Origin: Alphaproteobacteria bacterium
GTDB taxonomy: Bacteria; Pseudomonadota; Alphaproteobacteria; Rhizobiales; Xanthobacteraceae
Direction: 5' to 3'
Length of the DNA: 64,000 bases
Assembly (NCBI GenBank): GCA_016869215.1
Contig: VGEP01000024.1
Location: 1 to 64,000, forward strand
The first letter of the stretch is position 1. Each line of letters begins with the position of its first letter. The position numbers were made by a program, and so were the translations under genes. Of the stretch, positions 28,206 to 39,392 are shown piece by piece. Under the pieces are notes generated by a model. The model did not search any database, was not told the origin of the DNA, and saw nothing but the letters and a program-made list of their open reading frames with translations.

Positions 28206-28739
28206 TCAGCTCTGGCGCGGCTCGAGGTCGATCCGCAGCGCCGTGGTGACGCGATTGTGCATGATATAGGTGCCTGCGAGCACCGTGAGCTCCACCACCT
28301 CGCGCTCGCTGTAGTGCTTGCGCACGGCGTTGAACACGTCGTCGGGCACCTCCGGCGCGGCGACGATGGCGTCGACGTAGCCGAGTGCGGCCCGCTCGGC
28401 CTCGCTGAAGAACTTCGAACCGCGCCAGTCCTTGAGCGCCTCGCACTCTTCCAGGCTGACGCCGTCCGGCACCGCAATGGACGGCACGTGCTGCTGCAGC
28501 GCGTAGGCGTATTTCACCGTCTGCGCGATCCGCACGATCGCGATCTCGCGCAGCCGCGGCGGCAGCTTGGTCTTCCAGCGGATCGCGCCGATGTGCTCGA
28601 ACCACGCCATGCAGACCGTCGGCGTGTGCAGCAGCAGCTTGTAGACGTTGATCAGCTTGCCGCGCGCGCCCTTGATCTTGGCGATCTCGGCGGCGAGCTC
28701 AGGATGGTCCTTCTCCTCGATGTACGATACGCGGGCCAC
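28206..28739 (-). CDS. Carboxymuconolactone decarboxylase family protein
   Basis: LPPRLREIAIVRIAQTVKYAYALQQHVPSI...SEREVVELTVLAGTYIMHNRVTTAL. Confidence 0.88.
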   Translation of the reverse strand: MARVSYIEEKDHPELAAEIAKIKGARGKLINVYKLLLHTPTVCMAWFEHIGAIRWKTKLPPRLREIAIVRIAQTVKYAYALQQHVPSIAVPDGVSLEECEALKDWRGSKFFSEAERAALGYVDAIVAAPEVPDDVFNAVRKHYSEREVVELTVLAGTYIMHNRVTTALRIDLEPRQS

Positions 28740-29912
28740 TTACGCCTCCCCAATTTCTCTTAAGATTTCCTCGGTGTGCTCGCCGACTTTCGGCGGTGCG
28801 CGGTCGGCCGCGGCTCTGCGGCCGTCGATGGTCATCGGCGAGCGCACGCTCGGGATCGAGCCGCCCTTGGCGTCCTTGTGCGGTAGGTCGAGCCGCATGC
28901 CGCGCGCGATCACCTGCGGATCGGCGAAGGCGTCGGCGATGGTGTTGATCGGGCCCGCTGGCACGCCGGCCTTTTCGAATTCGTCCGCAAGCCCGGCTTT
29001 GGTGAACCGCTGCGTCAGCTCGCTGAGGCGCGGAATGAGAGTCGCGCGGTTCACCACCCGGCCGGCGTTGGTCGCATAGCGTTCGTCTCTGGACATATCG
29101 GGATCGCCGAGGATCGCCATCATCTTCACGAACTGGCTGTCGTTGCCGCAGGCGATCAGCACGTGGCCGTCGGAGCACGGGAACGTCTGATACGGCACCA
29201 CGGCGGGATGGGCATTGCCCATGCGCTTCGGCGGCGTGCCGGAGACGAGATAGAACAGCGCCTGGTTGGCGAGCACGCCGACGAGCGAGTCCATCAGCGC
29301 CATGTCGATGTAGCTGCCCTTGCCGGTGGTCTCGCGCTCCTTGAGCGCAGCAGTCACTGCCAACGCCGAATAGACGCCGGTGAACACGTCGGCGAAGGCG
29401 ACGCCGAGCCGCATCGGCTCGCCGTCGGCGGGGCCGGTGATGTCCATGATCCCGCTCATGCCCTGCACCAGCAGGTCGTAGCCCGCGCGGTGCGCGTAGG
29501 GGCCGTCCTGGCCGAAGCCGGTGATCGAGCAATAGACCAGGCGCGGGTTGTCAGCGGCGAGGTTCTGGTAGTCGAGCCCGTATTTCTTCAAGCCGCCGAA
29601 CTTGAAGTTTTCGATCACGACGTCGGAGCGCGCCGCGAGCTTCCGCACCACGCGCTGGCCGTCCTCGGTCTCGAAATCGACCGCGATCGAGCGCTTGCCG
29701 CGGTTGCAGGCGAGGTAATAGGCGGAGGCCAGCCGGCCGCCGTCCTTGTCCTCCATGAACGGCGGGCCCCAGCCGCGGGTGTCATCGCCCGCGCCCGGGC
29801 GCTCGACCTTGATCACCTCGGCGCCGAGATCGGCCAGCGTCTGGCCGCACCAGGGGCCGGCGAGAATGCGCGCCAGTTCCAGCACGCGGATGCCACTCAA
29901 CGGACCGGGCAT
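28740..29912 (-). CDS. CaiB/BaiF CoA-transferase family protein
   Basis: GPLSGIRVLELARILAGPWCGQTLADLGAEVIKVERPG...NRGKRSIAVDFETEDGQ. Confidence 0.95.
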   Translation of the reverse strand: MPGPLSGIRVLELARILAGPWCGQTLADLGAEVIKVERPGAGDDTRGWGPPFMEDKDGGRLASAYYLACNRGKRSIAVDFETEDGQRVVRKLAARSDVVIENFKFGGLKKYGLDYQNLAADNPRLVYCSITGFGQDGPYAHRAGYDLLVQGMSGIMDITGPADGEPMRLGVAFADVFTGVYSALAVTAALKERETTGKGSYIDMALMDSLVGVLANQALFYLVSGTPPKRMGNAHPAVVPYQTFPCSDGHVLIACGNDSQFVKMMAILGDPDMSRDERYATNAGRVVNRATLIPRLSELTQRFTKAGLADEFEKAGVPAGPINTIADAFADPQVIARGMRLDLPHKDAKGGSIPSVRSPMTIDGRRAAADRAPPKVGEHTEEILREIGEA

Positions 29913-29917
29913 TTCGG

Positions 29918-31066
29918 CTACTTCACCCGGAAGCGCTCGACGGCGCGCTCGTCGACCTCAATCCCAAGGCCGGGGCCTTGCGGCAGCGCGACCAGCCCGT
30001 CCTTCAGCGGCAGCGGACGGCGCACGATGTCCTCGCCGAGATAGAAGTGCGTGAGGCTCACGCCCCAATCGGCCTTGGGCACCGCGCATGCGAGATGCAG
30101 TGCCGCCGCGCTGGAGATGCTCGACTCGGCGATCTTGGCCGCGATGTTCACCGACAGGCCGAGCTTCTGGCACAGCTTCCCGGCTTCGACCGCGGCCGAG
30201 ATGCCGCCCAGCTTGATGAGTTTCAGCGACACGCCGCGTGCGCCGGCCGCCGCGCTGGTCCGGATGTCGGCGAACGAGTGAATGCCTTCGTCGATTCCGA
30301 TCGGGACTTTGGTGGCGCGGGTGAGCTTCTTCAGCCCGTCGATGTCGTCGTAGGCCAGCGGCTGCTCGACGAACATCAGCCGCGCCTTGCGCGTGCCTTC
30401 GGCGTAGGCCTTGGCCTCGGCGAGCATGAGCCCGCAATTGGCGTCGGCGCAGAGCGTCGTCTTCGGCAGCGCCGCGCGCACGGCATGCGCGATGGCGATC
30501 TCCTGCTTGAGCGGCTTGACACCGACCTTGAGCTTGAAGAAGTCGAAGCCTAGCCGGCGCTTTTCGTGCGCCTCGGCGACGTCCTCGTCGGCGGTCTTGT
30601 TGCCCAGCAGCCACATCGGCTTGACCACCTCGCGGCGCGGTCGCGCGACCAGATCGATCAGGCGCGTTCCGGACGCACGCCCGGCGAGATCGAGCAGCGC
30701 CATCTCCAATGCTGAATGCGCGCCGCCGTTGCCGAGCAACGCCTGATGCAGCCGCGGGCGCAGCGAAGGCCATTCGCGGGCGTCCTGGCCGACCAGCATG
30801 GGACCGAGATGGTCGCGCACAGCGGCGACCAGCCCGCCGAGCGTGTCGCCGGTCATGGTCGGCGCCGACGCGGCCTCGCCCCAGCCGACCTGGCCGCCGG
30901 CCGCCTCGACCCGGACCAACAGGTTCTCCGCGGTCGAGACGGTGGCGTTCGCCATTTTCATCGGCGATTTCAGCGGCAGAGCCACCGGGATGGCGTCGAC
31001 GCGGCGGATAATCAACGGCGCCTGTGCGAGCCGCTCGGACTTGTCCGTTCGGGCGAGGACGTTCAC
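29918..31066 (-). CDS. Mandelate racemase/muconate lactonizing enzyme (enolase superfamily)
   Basis: FDFFKLKVGVKP, LCADANCG, FVEQPLAYDD, IGIDEGIHS, SLKLIKLGGIS; GTG start at 31066 preferred because the longer ORF overlaps the upstream gene. Confidence 0.88.
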   Translation of the reverse strand: MNVLARTDKSERLAQAPLIIRRVDAIPVALPLKSPMKMANATVSTAENLLVRVEAAGGQVGWGEAASAPTMTGDTLGGLVAAVRDHLGPMLVGQDAREWPSLRPRLHQALLGNGGAHSALEMALLDLAGRASGTRLIDLVARPRREVVKPMWLLGNKTADEDVAEAHEKRRLGFDFFKLKVGVKPLKQEIAIAHAVRAALPKTTLCADANCGLMLAEAKAYAEGTRKARLMFVEQPLAYDDIDGLKKLTRATKVPIGIDEGIHSFADIRTSAAAGARGVSLKLIKLGGISAAVEAGKLCQKLGLSVNIAAKIAESSISSAAALHLACAVPKADWGVSLTHFYLGEDIVRRPLPLKDGLVALPQGPGLGIEVDERAVERFRVK

Positions 31067-31085
31067 TTGATACCCCTGTTCGGGA

Positions 31086-31982
31086 TCACACCTTGAAGCG
31101 TGGATCCAGGTAGTCCCGCAGACTATCACCGAACAGGTTGAAGGCGAACACCGCGAGGCTGATCATCGCGCCGGGGAACAGGATCATCCACGGCGCCTCG
31201 CGGTAGAAGTCGGCCGCGTTGCCCGACAGCATCAGGCCCCAGGCTGCGGTCGGCTCGGTGACGCCGAGGCCGAGGAACGACAGCGAGGCTTCGGCCAGGA
31301 TCGCCTGCGCGATGAAGGCCGTCAGCATGATCAAGTATGGCGCCACCACGTTGGGCGCCATGTGGCGGAAGATGATGCGACTGTGCGAGTAGCCGGCCGC
31401 GCGCGCGGCGTCGACATAGGGCATCACGCGCACCGAGAGCGCCGCGGCGCGGACCACACGCGCCACGCGCGGAATGATCGGGACGGCGATGGCGATGATC
31501 AGGTTCACGTCGACGCCGCCGACCACGAACTTTCGCACCGCCGCGACCACGACCAGCGCCAGCACGATCAGCGGGAAGGCCAGCAGGATGTCGACGAACC
31601 GCTGGATCCAGTCGTCGATCTTGCCGCCGAAATAGGCCGAAGCGATACCGAGGATCGCGCCAACGGTGGAGCCGACGAACGACGAGGTGAAGCCGATCAC
31701 CAGCGCCGTGCGCGAGCCGTAGATCAGCCGCGAACAGATATCGCGCCCGAACGCGTCGGTGCCGCACCAGTGCTCCCACGAGGGCGCGGCCAGGATGCCG
31801 GCGAAGTCGATCGCCAGCGGATCGTAGGGCGCAACCCACGGCGAGAAGATGCCGGCGAACATCATCACGACGATGATGAAGAAGCTGATCGCGCCGAGCG
31901 GCTGCTGGCGGCAGAACTCCAGATACGGGTTCGGCGCCTTCGGAATGGCCGTATCGGCGGCCGTAGGGGTGGCGATCGTCAT
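31086..31982 (-). CDS. ABC transporter permease (DppC family)
   Basis: GTDAFGRDICSRLIYGSRTALVIG...EASLSFLGLGVTEPTAAWGLMLS; start at MTIATPTAAD. Confidence 0.92.
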   Translation of the reverse strand: MTIATPTAADTAIPKAPNPYLEFCRQQPLGAISFFIIVVMMFAGIFSPWVAPYDPLAIDFAGILAAPSWEHWCGTDAFGRDICSRLIYGSRTALVIGFTSSFVGSTVGAILGIASAYFGGKIDDWIQRFVDILLAFPLIVLALVVVAAVRKFVVGGVDVNLIIAIAVPIIPRVARVVRAAALSVRVMPYVDAARAAGYSHSRIIFRHMAPNVVAPYLIMLTAFIAQAILAEASLSFLGLGVTEPTAAWGLMLSGNAADFYREAPWMILFPGAMISLAVFAFNLFGDSLRDYLDPRFKV

Positions 31983-32935
31983 GTGTCGTACCGGATGCGC
32001 GGATCGAACACGGCGTACAGCAGGTCGATGATGAGATTGACGAAGACGTAGAAGCCCGCGATCAGCATCACCATGCCCTGGATCAGCATGAAGTCGTTGC
32101 GCGACACGCTCTGCACGAACAGCTGGCCGATACCGTTGAGGTTGAACACCTGCTCGGTGACGACGAGGCCGCCGATCAGGAAGGTGAATTCCAGGCCGAT
32201 GACGGTGATCGCGGGCAAGAGTGCATTGCGCAGCGCATGCCGCGAGATGACGAGCTTCTCGTACACGCCCTTGGCGCGCGCGGTGCGGATGTAGTCCTCG
32301 TTCAGGACTTCCAGCAGCGAGGAGCGGATCATGCGCGCCACCACCGAGCAATAGCGGTAGCCGACCGCCATGGCCGGCCAGATCAGCTGCTTGAAGTTCT
32401 CCCAGGGGTCGACGTAGATCGGCGTAAACGTGATCGGCGGCAGCCAGTTGAAGAATGCCAATAGACTCAGCATGAGCAGCATGCCGAACCAGAACGAGGG
32501 GATTGACAGCCCGCCGATGGTCAGAATCCGGACCAGGTAGTCGATCCAGGTATCGCGGAACAGCGCCGCGAGCGTCCCCATAGGCACCGCCAGCAGCACG
32601 GCGATGAATGTCGCCATCAGCGCGACCTGGAGCGACAGCTCCAGCCGCAGCATGATCTCCTCCATCACCGGGCGCTCGGTCCACATCGAGATGCCGAAGT
32701 CGCCCTTGGCCATGTTGACCATCCACTCCCCGAACTGGGTGAGCAGCGGCCGGTCGAGGCCCAGGCGCTTGCGTTCGGAGTCGATCACCTCCTGGGTGAC
32801 GTTGCCGCCGTCGCCGCGCAGCTTCACCTCGACGATGTCGCCTGGAACCACGCGCAACATGAAGAACACGAGCACCGCCACGCCGAGCAGCGTGGGGATC
32901 ATCAGCAGGACGCGGTTGATGGTGTAGCGCAGCAT
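31979..32935 (-). CDS. ABC transporter permease (DppB family)
   Basis: MLRYTINRVLLMIPTLLGVAVLVFFMLRVVPGD...YIRTARAKGVYEKLVISRHALRNALLPAITVIG. Confidence 0.92.
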   Translation of the reverse strand: MLRYTINRVLLMIPTLLGVAVLVFFMLRVVPGDIVEVKLRGDGGNVTQEVIDSERKRLGLDRPLLTQFGEWMVNMAKGDFGISMWTERPVMEEIMLRLELSLQVALMATFIAVLLAVPMGTLAALFRDTWIDYLVRILTIGGLSIPSFWFGMLLMLSLLAFFNWLPPITFTPIYVDPWENFKQLIWPAMAVGYRYCSVVARMIRSSLLEVLNEDYIRTARAKGVYEKLVISRHALRNALLPAITVIGLEFTFLIGGLVVTEQVFNLNGIGQLFVQSVSRNDFMLIQGMVMLIAGFYVFVNLIIDLLYAVFDPRIRYDT

Positions 32936-32949
32936 CGTCTCGGTCTCGT

Positions 32950-33075
32950 GTCCCGGGCCCAGCGCAGCACGACAGTGATGCGCTGCAGACCCGGGATCCA
33001 GCTTTCCTTGTCTTGTTAACCGGGGCCCCGGATCAGCGGCGCACCGCTTGCGCGCTGCGCCGCGTCCGGAACACA
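32950..33075. repeat. Paired REP-like palindromes
   Basis: GTCCCGGGccCAGCGCA...TGCGCTGcagaCCCGGGATCC and cggggccccggatcagCGGCGCA...TGCGCCGcgtccgg. Confidence 0.65.
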
Positions 33076-33082
33076 GGATCGC

Positions 33083-34690
33083 TTACGTATTCAACCACAC
33101 GCCTTCGAGCTGGGCGCCGAGATTATGGCTCGGCGACATCTGCCAGCCCATCACGGTCTTGTGGCTCAGCACGATCCGGTGCCACCACAGCAGCGGCTGC
33201 TGGTAGGCTTGGTCGAACAGCCGCTTCTCCAGCGCCCGGATGTGCACCTTGCGCTTCTCGACGTCGCGCTCGCGAAGCTGCAGCTCGTACAGCTTGTCGA
33301 TTTCCTCATCGTTTGCCCGCGACATATTGAGCGGGTTCTTCGAGTGCGAGAGGAACTTGGTCATCGCGAGTGTCGGATCGTCGTTGAACAGGTTCGAGAA
33401 GTCGATTGCGACCTCGTAATTCCCGCTGCGCATCGCCGCGATATACGGTCCGGTGTCCGACTGCTTGTGATCGACCGTGACGCCGATCTGGCGCCATTGG
33501 TCGACCAGGAACACGCCGGCCGGCGTATAGGGCATCGCGAGGTTGCGGTTCCAGAGCGTGAACTTGAGGTTCTCGTGACCGGCATCCTTGAGGAGCTTGC
33601 GGGCTTCCTCGCGGGCCTTCTTGATGTCTTTCGAGAAGCCGGGGAGCTTGGCGAGTTCGGCCTCCGGCGTCGCCAGCGGCGAACCGGGGCGGACCACGCC
33701 TCCGACCGAGCGCAGCGTCGAGATGCGCGATAGGCCGCGGCTGCCGCCCCAGCGGTCGATCGCCATCAGCAGCGCCTTGCGCACCCGCACGTCGTCGAAC
33801 GGCTTCTTCTCGACGTTGAAGGCGACCAGCAGGTTCAGCGTCCAGCTCGATTCCTCGACCCGTAGCCGGTCGCCCATAGCGGCGACCATGCGGTCGCGCT
33901 CGGCCGGCGATACGCCGCGGAACTCGGCCAGCACCTGGCCGCCCTGCAGCGCGTTGAGCATCGCCGCCGCCTGCAGCGTGAAGATGCCGCGGTAGGTCTC
34001 GAGATAGGGCAGGCCCTTCTTGAAGTAGTTCTCGTTGCGCTTGCCGGAAACGTGGCTGCCCTTGACGTGCTCGACGAAGGTGAACGGTCCGGTGCCGTTG
34101 ATCTTGCTGCGAGGGCCGGCGGCATTCTCCGCCAGGTCCTTGGCGCTGTAGACCGTGTTCCACGGGCTCGCGAAGTGATCGAGCATCGAGGAATTCGCGG
34201 CCTTCATCTTGAACACGACCGTGCTCGCATCCGGCGTCTCGATCGAGGCGATGTCGGAGAAGGTCGCCCGGCGGGTCGAGACCACGCCCTGCGGCGGGTT
34301 GCGCAGCCGATCGTAGGTCGCCTTCACGTCGGCCGAAGTAAGCGTCTGGCCGTCGTGGAACTTGACGTTTGGGTGCAGCTTGAAGGTGTAGGACATCAGG
34401 TCCGGCGCGACCGTCCAGGACGCCGCAAGATCGCCTTCGACCTCGGGGAACTTGGCGAGGTTGTAACGCAGCAGCGTCGAATAGAACGGCGCGGAGAAAT
34501 GGAGCGTCGCATAGGTGTCGCTGCCGTGCGGATCGTATTGCGGCGTCTCGGCGCTGATCGCGAAGTTGAAATGGCCGCCGCGCTTGACGGCCTGAGCGCC
34601 GGCATGGCGCATGTCCCAATGCACGCCGCCGAGGCCCAAGGCAAAGGCTCCCGCTGTCCCTTTCAGGGCTGTGCGTCTGGTGATCTTCAT
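33083..34690 (-). CDS. ABC transporter substrate-binding protein (family 5, peptide/nickel type)
   Basis: Tat-like N-terminus (TRRTALKGTAG), YTFKLHPNVKFHDGQTLTSADVKATYDRL. Confidence 0.93.
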   Translation of the reverse strand: MKITRRTALKGTAGAFALGLGGVHWDMRHAGAQAVKRGGHFNFAISAETPQYDPHGSDTYATLHFSAPFYSTLLRYNLAKFPEVEGDLAASWTVAPDLMSYTFKLHPNVKFHDGQTLTSADVKATYDRLRNPPQGVVSTRRATFSDIASIETPDASTVVFKMKAANSSMLDHFASPWNTVYSAKDLAENAAGPRSKINGTGPFTFVEHVKGSHVSGKRNENYFKKGLPYLETYRGIFTLQAAAMLNALQGGQVLAEFRGVSPAERDRMVAAMGDRLRVEESSWTLNLLVAFNVEKKPFDDVRVRKALLMAIDRWGGSRGLSRISTLRSVGGVVRPGSPLATPEAELAKLPGFSKDIKKAREEARKLLKDAGHENLKFTLWNRNLAMPYTPAGVFLVDQWRQIGVTVDHKQSDTGPYIAAMRSGNYEVAIDFSNLFNDDPTLAMTKFLSHSKNPLNMSRANDEEIDKLYELQLRERDVEKRKVHIRALEKRLFDQAYQQPLLWWHRIVLSHKTVMGWQMSPSHNLGAQLEGVWLNT

Positions 34691-34738
34691 AGACTTCCTC
34701 CCTTGGTGTTACGTCCCGCCGCAGGCCGGCGGCTTTCT

Positions 34739-36781
<2,043 letters not shown>

Positions 36782-36947
36782 CCTGAACCTAAAACACCAG
36801 ACGCGCGTTTCTTCTCATTGGTATTATGTATACGTGACCTATAGCCGATAGCCATCGGCGCTGTCACGTTCCAAGACCGAGGTGGCCAAAGGTCGCATAC
36901 GCGGGAATCCCGGGAATATTCCACCCGATGCCGGAAAAATTCAGCCT

Positions 36948-38096
36948 TTAGTTGGAGCCGAATGTGAACCGCGTTCCAACCGCGGAATGGACGACCTTGT
37001 CGCCCAGCGCCGCGCGGGCCAGATCGTAGAACCGGTCGCCGCTGCAATGGCCCGGAATCAGGTGGTCCAGGTCGATCTGCCGGAATTCTTCGATGGTCTG
37101 GCGGATGTAATCGTCGCCGAGCGGGGGAACGATATGGAACCCGCCGATCACGGCATGCACCTTTTCGATGCCTGACGCTTTTTGCGCCGCCCGCACGGCA
37201 TTGATCACACCGCGGTGGCTGCACGAGGTCAGAACCACGAGCCCCTTGCCCTTGACCAGGTAAACGGTTGCAATCTCGTGGTCGAAATCGTCCGGGATGT
37301 ATTGCCCGACGGTCTTGGCGGCGGGCATTTTCTCCGGATAGCAGCCGAAGCCGTCGAAAATGCCGACGATCTCCTGCGTCGGCAGCAGCGGTTTTTCGAA
37401 CGACACCTGGCCGATGCGGCCGGTGGTGAAGGCGTGGTCCGCGACGAGAGCCGGGCCTTCCGACATCATCAGCGCGAGGTCGGCGTCGAAGATCGCTTTG
37501 CGGTCGATCGCGCCGAAGTTGCCGCCCGGATTCTTGCGCAGGCAAAACGCGTCCTCACCGCCGACGTAGAACGGCAGCTTCGGCTTGAGTCTGCCTTTGT
37601 TGGCCGCGAGGAATCCGACCATTCCGCCGAAATGGTCGTAGTGGCCGTGGCTCAGCACCATGGCGTCGAACCGCGACGGGTCGACCTTCAGGATCGCCAT
37701 GTTGTTGTTGAGCACTTCCGGCGTGTAGCCGAAGTCGACCAGTACGTGGCGCGTTTCGCCGCCGATCTGCGACTCGGCGTGCATGGCGAGGCCCCATTCG
37801 CCGTTCAGCGCCGTGCGCGGCGGCGCGTCCGGCGTGGTGTTGCCGCCCGTGCGGCGCTCGATTGCGAGGTCGCCGCGCTTTTCGTTCGGCACGAACTGGA
37901 TCACGACGTTGTCGGTGACGATGCGGACCGCGAGCCGGTCGACCTCCGGCGGCTTGCGCCCGAGCGGCGGAGCCTCCGCGGTGCGCGAGGCGGCGGCGAG
38001 CGCGGTCATCATCGCGGTCACGTAGCCCGCGCCGCCGGCGCAGAGCGATCCGAACGACGCTGCGTCCAGGATGCAGTTGCAGCCGCTGAAGATCAT
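36948..38096 (-). CDS. MBL-fold metallo-hydrolase
   Basis: MVLSHGHYDHFGGMVGFL; LTSCSHRGVINAV; HLIPGHCSGD. Confidence 0.9.
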   Translation of the reverse strand: MIFSGCNCILDAASFGSLCAGGAGYVTAMMTALAAASRTAEAPPLGRKPPEVDRLAVRIVTDNVVIQFVPNEKRGDLAIERRTGGNTTPDAPPRTALNGEWGLAMHAESQIGGETRHVLVDFGYTPEVLNNNMAILKVDPSRFDAMVLSHGHYDHFGGMVGFLAANKGRLKPKLPFYVGGEDAFCLRKNPGGNFGAIDRKAIFDADLALMMSEGPALVADHAFTTGRIGQVSFEKPLLPTQEIVGIFDGFGCYPEKMPAAKTVGQYIPDDFDHEIATVYLVKGKGLVVLTSCSHRGVINAVRAAQKASGIEKVHAVIGGFHIVPPLGDDYIRQTIEEFRQIDLDHLIPGHCSGDRFYDLARAALGDKVVHSAVGTRFTFGSN

Positions 38097-38140
38097 GATC
38101 GCTCCTTCAGGCGTGTTGTTCGGTCCGCCGCTACGGGATT

Positions 38141-39325
38141 ATGCTGTCAGGCATCCATGGCTTCAACGAAGAAGAGCGTCTCATGATCCTCCTGTCCAAC
38201 GGCGGCACCAACATCCAGCACGCCGCGGCGCCGTCCGCGACCGCGCTGGTCGGAACGGTCGACGGCGTCGCGCTGCTCGGCCGCACCGAGCGCGGCTGGG
38301 CGGTGAAGCACCGCGCCTTGCAGGGCGTGTTCGTCAGCGGCGTCACCGCGCTCGATGACGGCACGCTGTTCGCCTCGACCCGCGGCGTCGGCATGGCAAA
38401 GAGCGACGACGGCGGCATCAAATGGAACTGGGTCAACGGCGGACTCGCGCATCACGAGTTCTGGTCGTGCCGCGCGGGCAAGCTGCAGGGCCGCGACGTG
38501 GTGTTCGCCGGCGCGCTGCCGGCGCATCTCTACGTCAGCGAGGACAAGGGCGCGTCGTGGCGCGAACTGCCCGCGTTTCGCAAGGCCAAAACCGTCAAGC
38601 ACTGGACGTTTCCGCCGCCGCCGCGCATCGGTCACATCAAGGACATCGTGCTCGACGGCAAGCGGCTGTGGGTCGGCGTCGAGATCGGTTCGCTGCAACA
38701 TTCCGACGACTTCGGCGAGAGCTTCACCGAGCTTCCGGTCGATCCCGAGCCGCGCGAATGCGACATCCACCGCATCCTGGTGCATCCGGAGCGGCCAAAC
38801 CGCATCATCATCGCCAACGGCATCGTCGGCATGATGGCGAGCGACGACGCGGGCAAGAGCTTCTACAAGCTGAAGATGCCGGCGGACGCCAATTATCCCG
38901 ATGCGGTGGTGATCCATCCGGACAAGCCCGACCTGCTATACATGACGGCGGGCGTCGGCTGGCCGGTGCACTGGTACGAGCTCGGGCGCGCGCGCGGCAA
39001 GATTTATCGCAGCCACGACGCCGGCAAGACCTGGGAGCGCCTGCTCGGCGGCCTGCCGAACGGCCAGCGCGCGCTGTTCTCGGCGTTGACCGTGGAGGCG
39101 ACGCCGGCGGGCTTCTCCCTTCACGCCGCCGACACCGACGGTCAGGTGTTCGAGAGCATGGACGGCGGCGACACCTGGACGATCATTGCCGACGTGCCGC
39201 CGGTATCGAAGGCCGACTTCTACAAGGGGCTGATCCGCGACCGCGTCAAGCTCGCCAACGTCGACGACATCGTGGCGAGCCCAACGGCGAACCAGCGCTG
39301 GGCCGCGGTGGGGGAGAAGCTCTGA
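38141..39325 (+). CDS. BNR/sialidase-like or YCF48-type beta-propeller repeat protein (start may be 38183)
   Basis: Repeated SDDGGIKW, SEDKGASW, SDDFGESF, SDDAGKSF, SHDAGKTW, SMDGGDTW. Confidence 0.85.
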   Translation: MLSGIHGFNEEERLMILLSNGGTNIQHAAAPSATALVGTVDGVALLGRTERGWAVKHRALQGVFVSGVTALDDGTLFASTRGVGMAKSDDGGIKWNWVNGGLAHHEFWSCRAGKLQGRDVVFAGALPAHLYVSEDKGASWRELPAFRKAKTVKHWTFPPPPRIGHIKDIVLDGKRLWVGVEIGSLQHSDDFGESFTELPVDPEPRECDIHRILVHPERPNRIIIANGIVGMMASDDAGKSFYKLKMPADANYPDAVVIHPDKPDLLYMTAGVGWPVHWYELGRARGKIYRSHDAGKTWERLLGGLPNGQRALFSALTVEATPAGFSLHAADTDGQVFESMDGGDTWTIIADVPPVSKADFYKGLIRDRVKLANVDDIVASPTANQRWAAVGEKL

Positions 39326-39392
39326 TCGGTAGCGCGTCAACACGCCTCGCGTTGCCGGAGATCGTCGTGCTCGCGCGTTTGGGGGAACGCCG

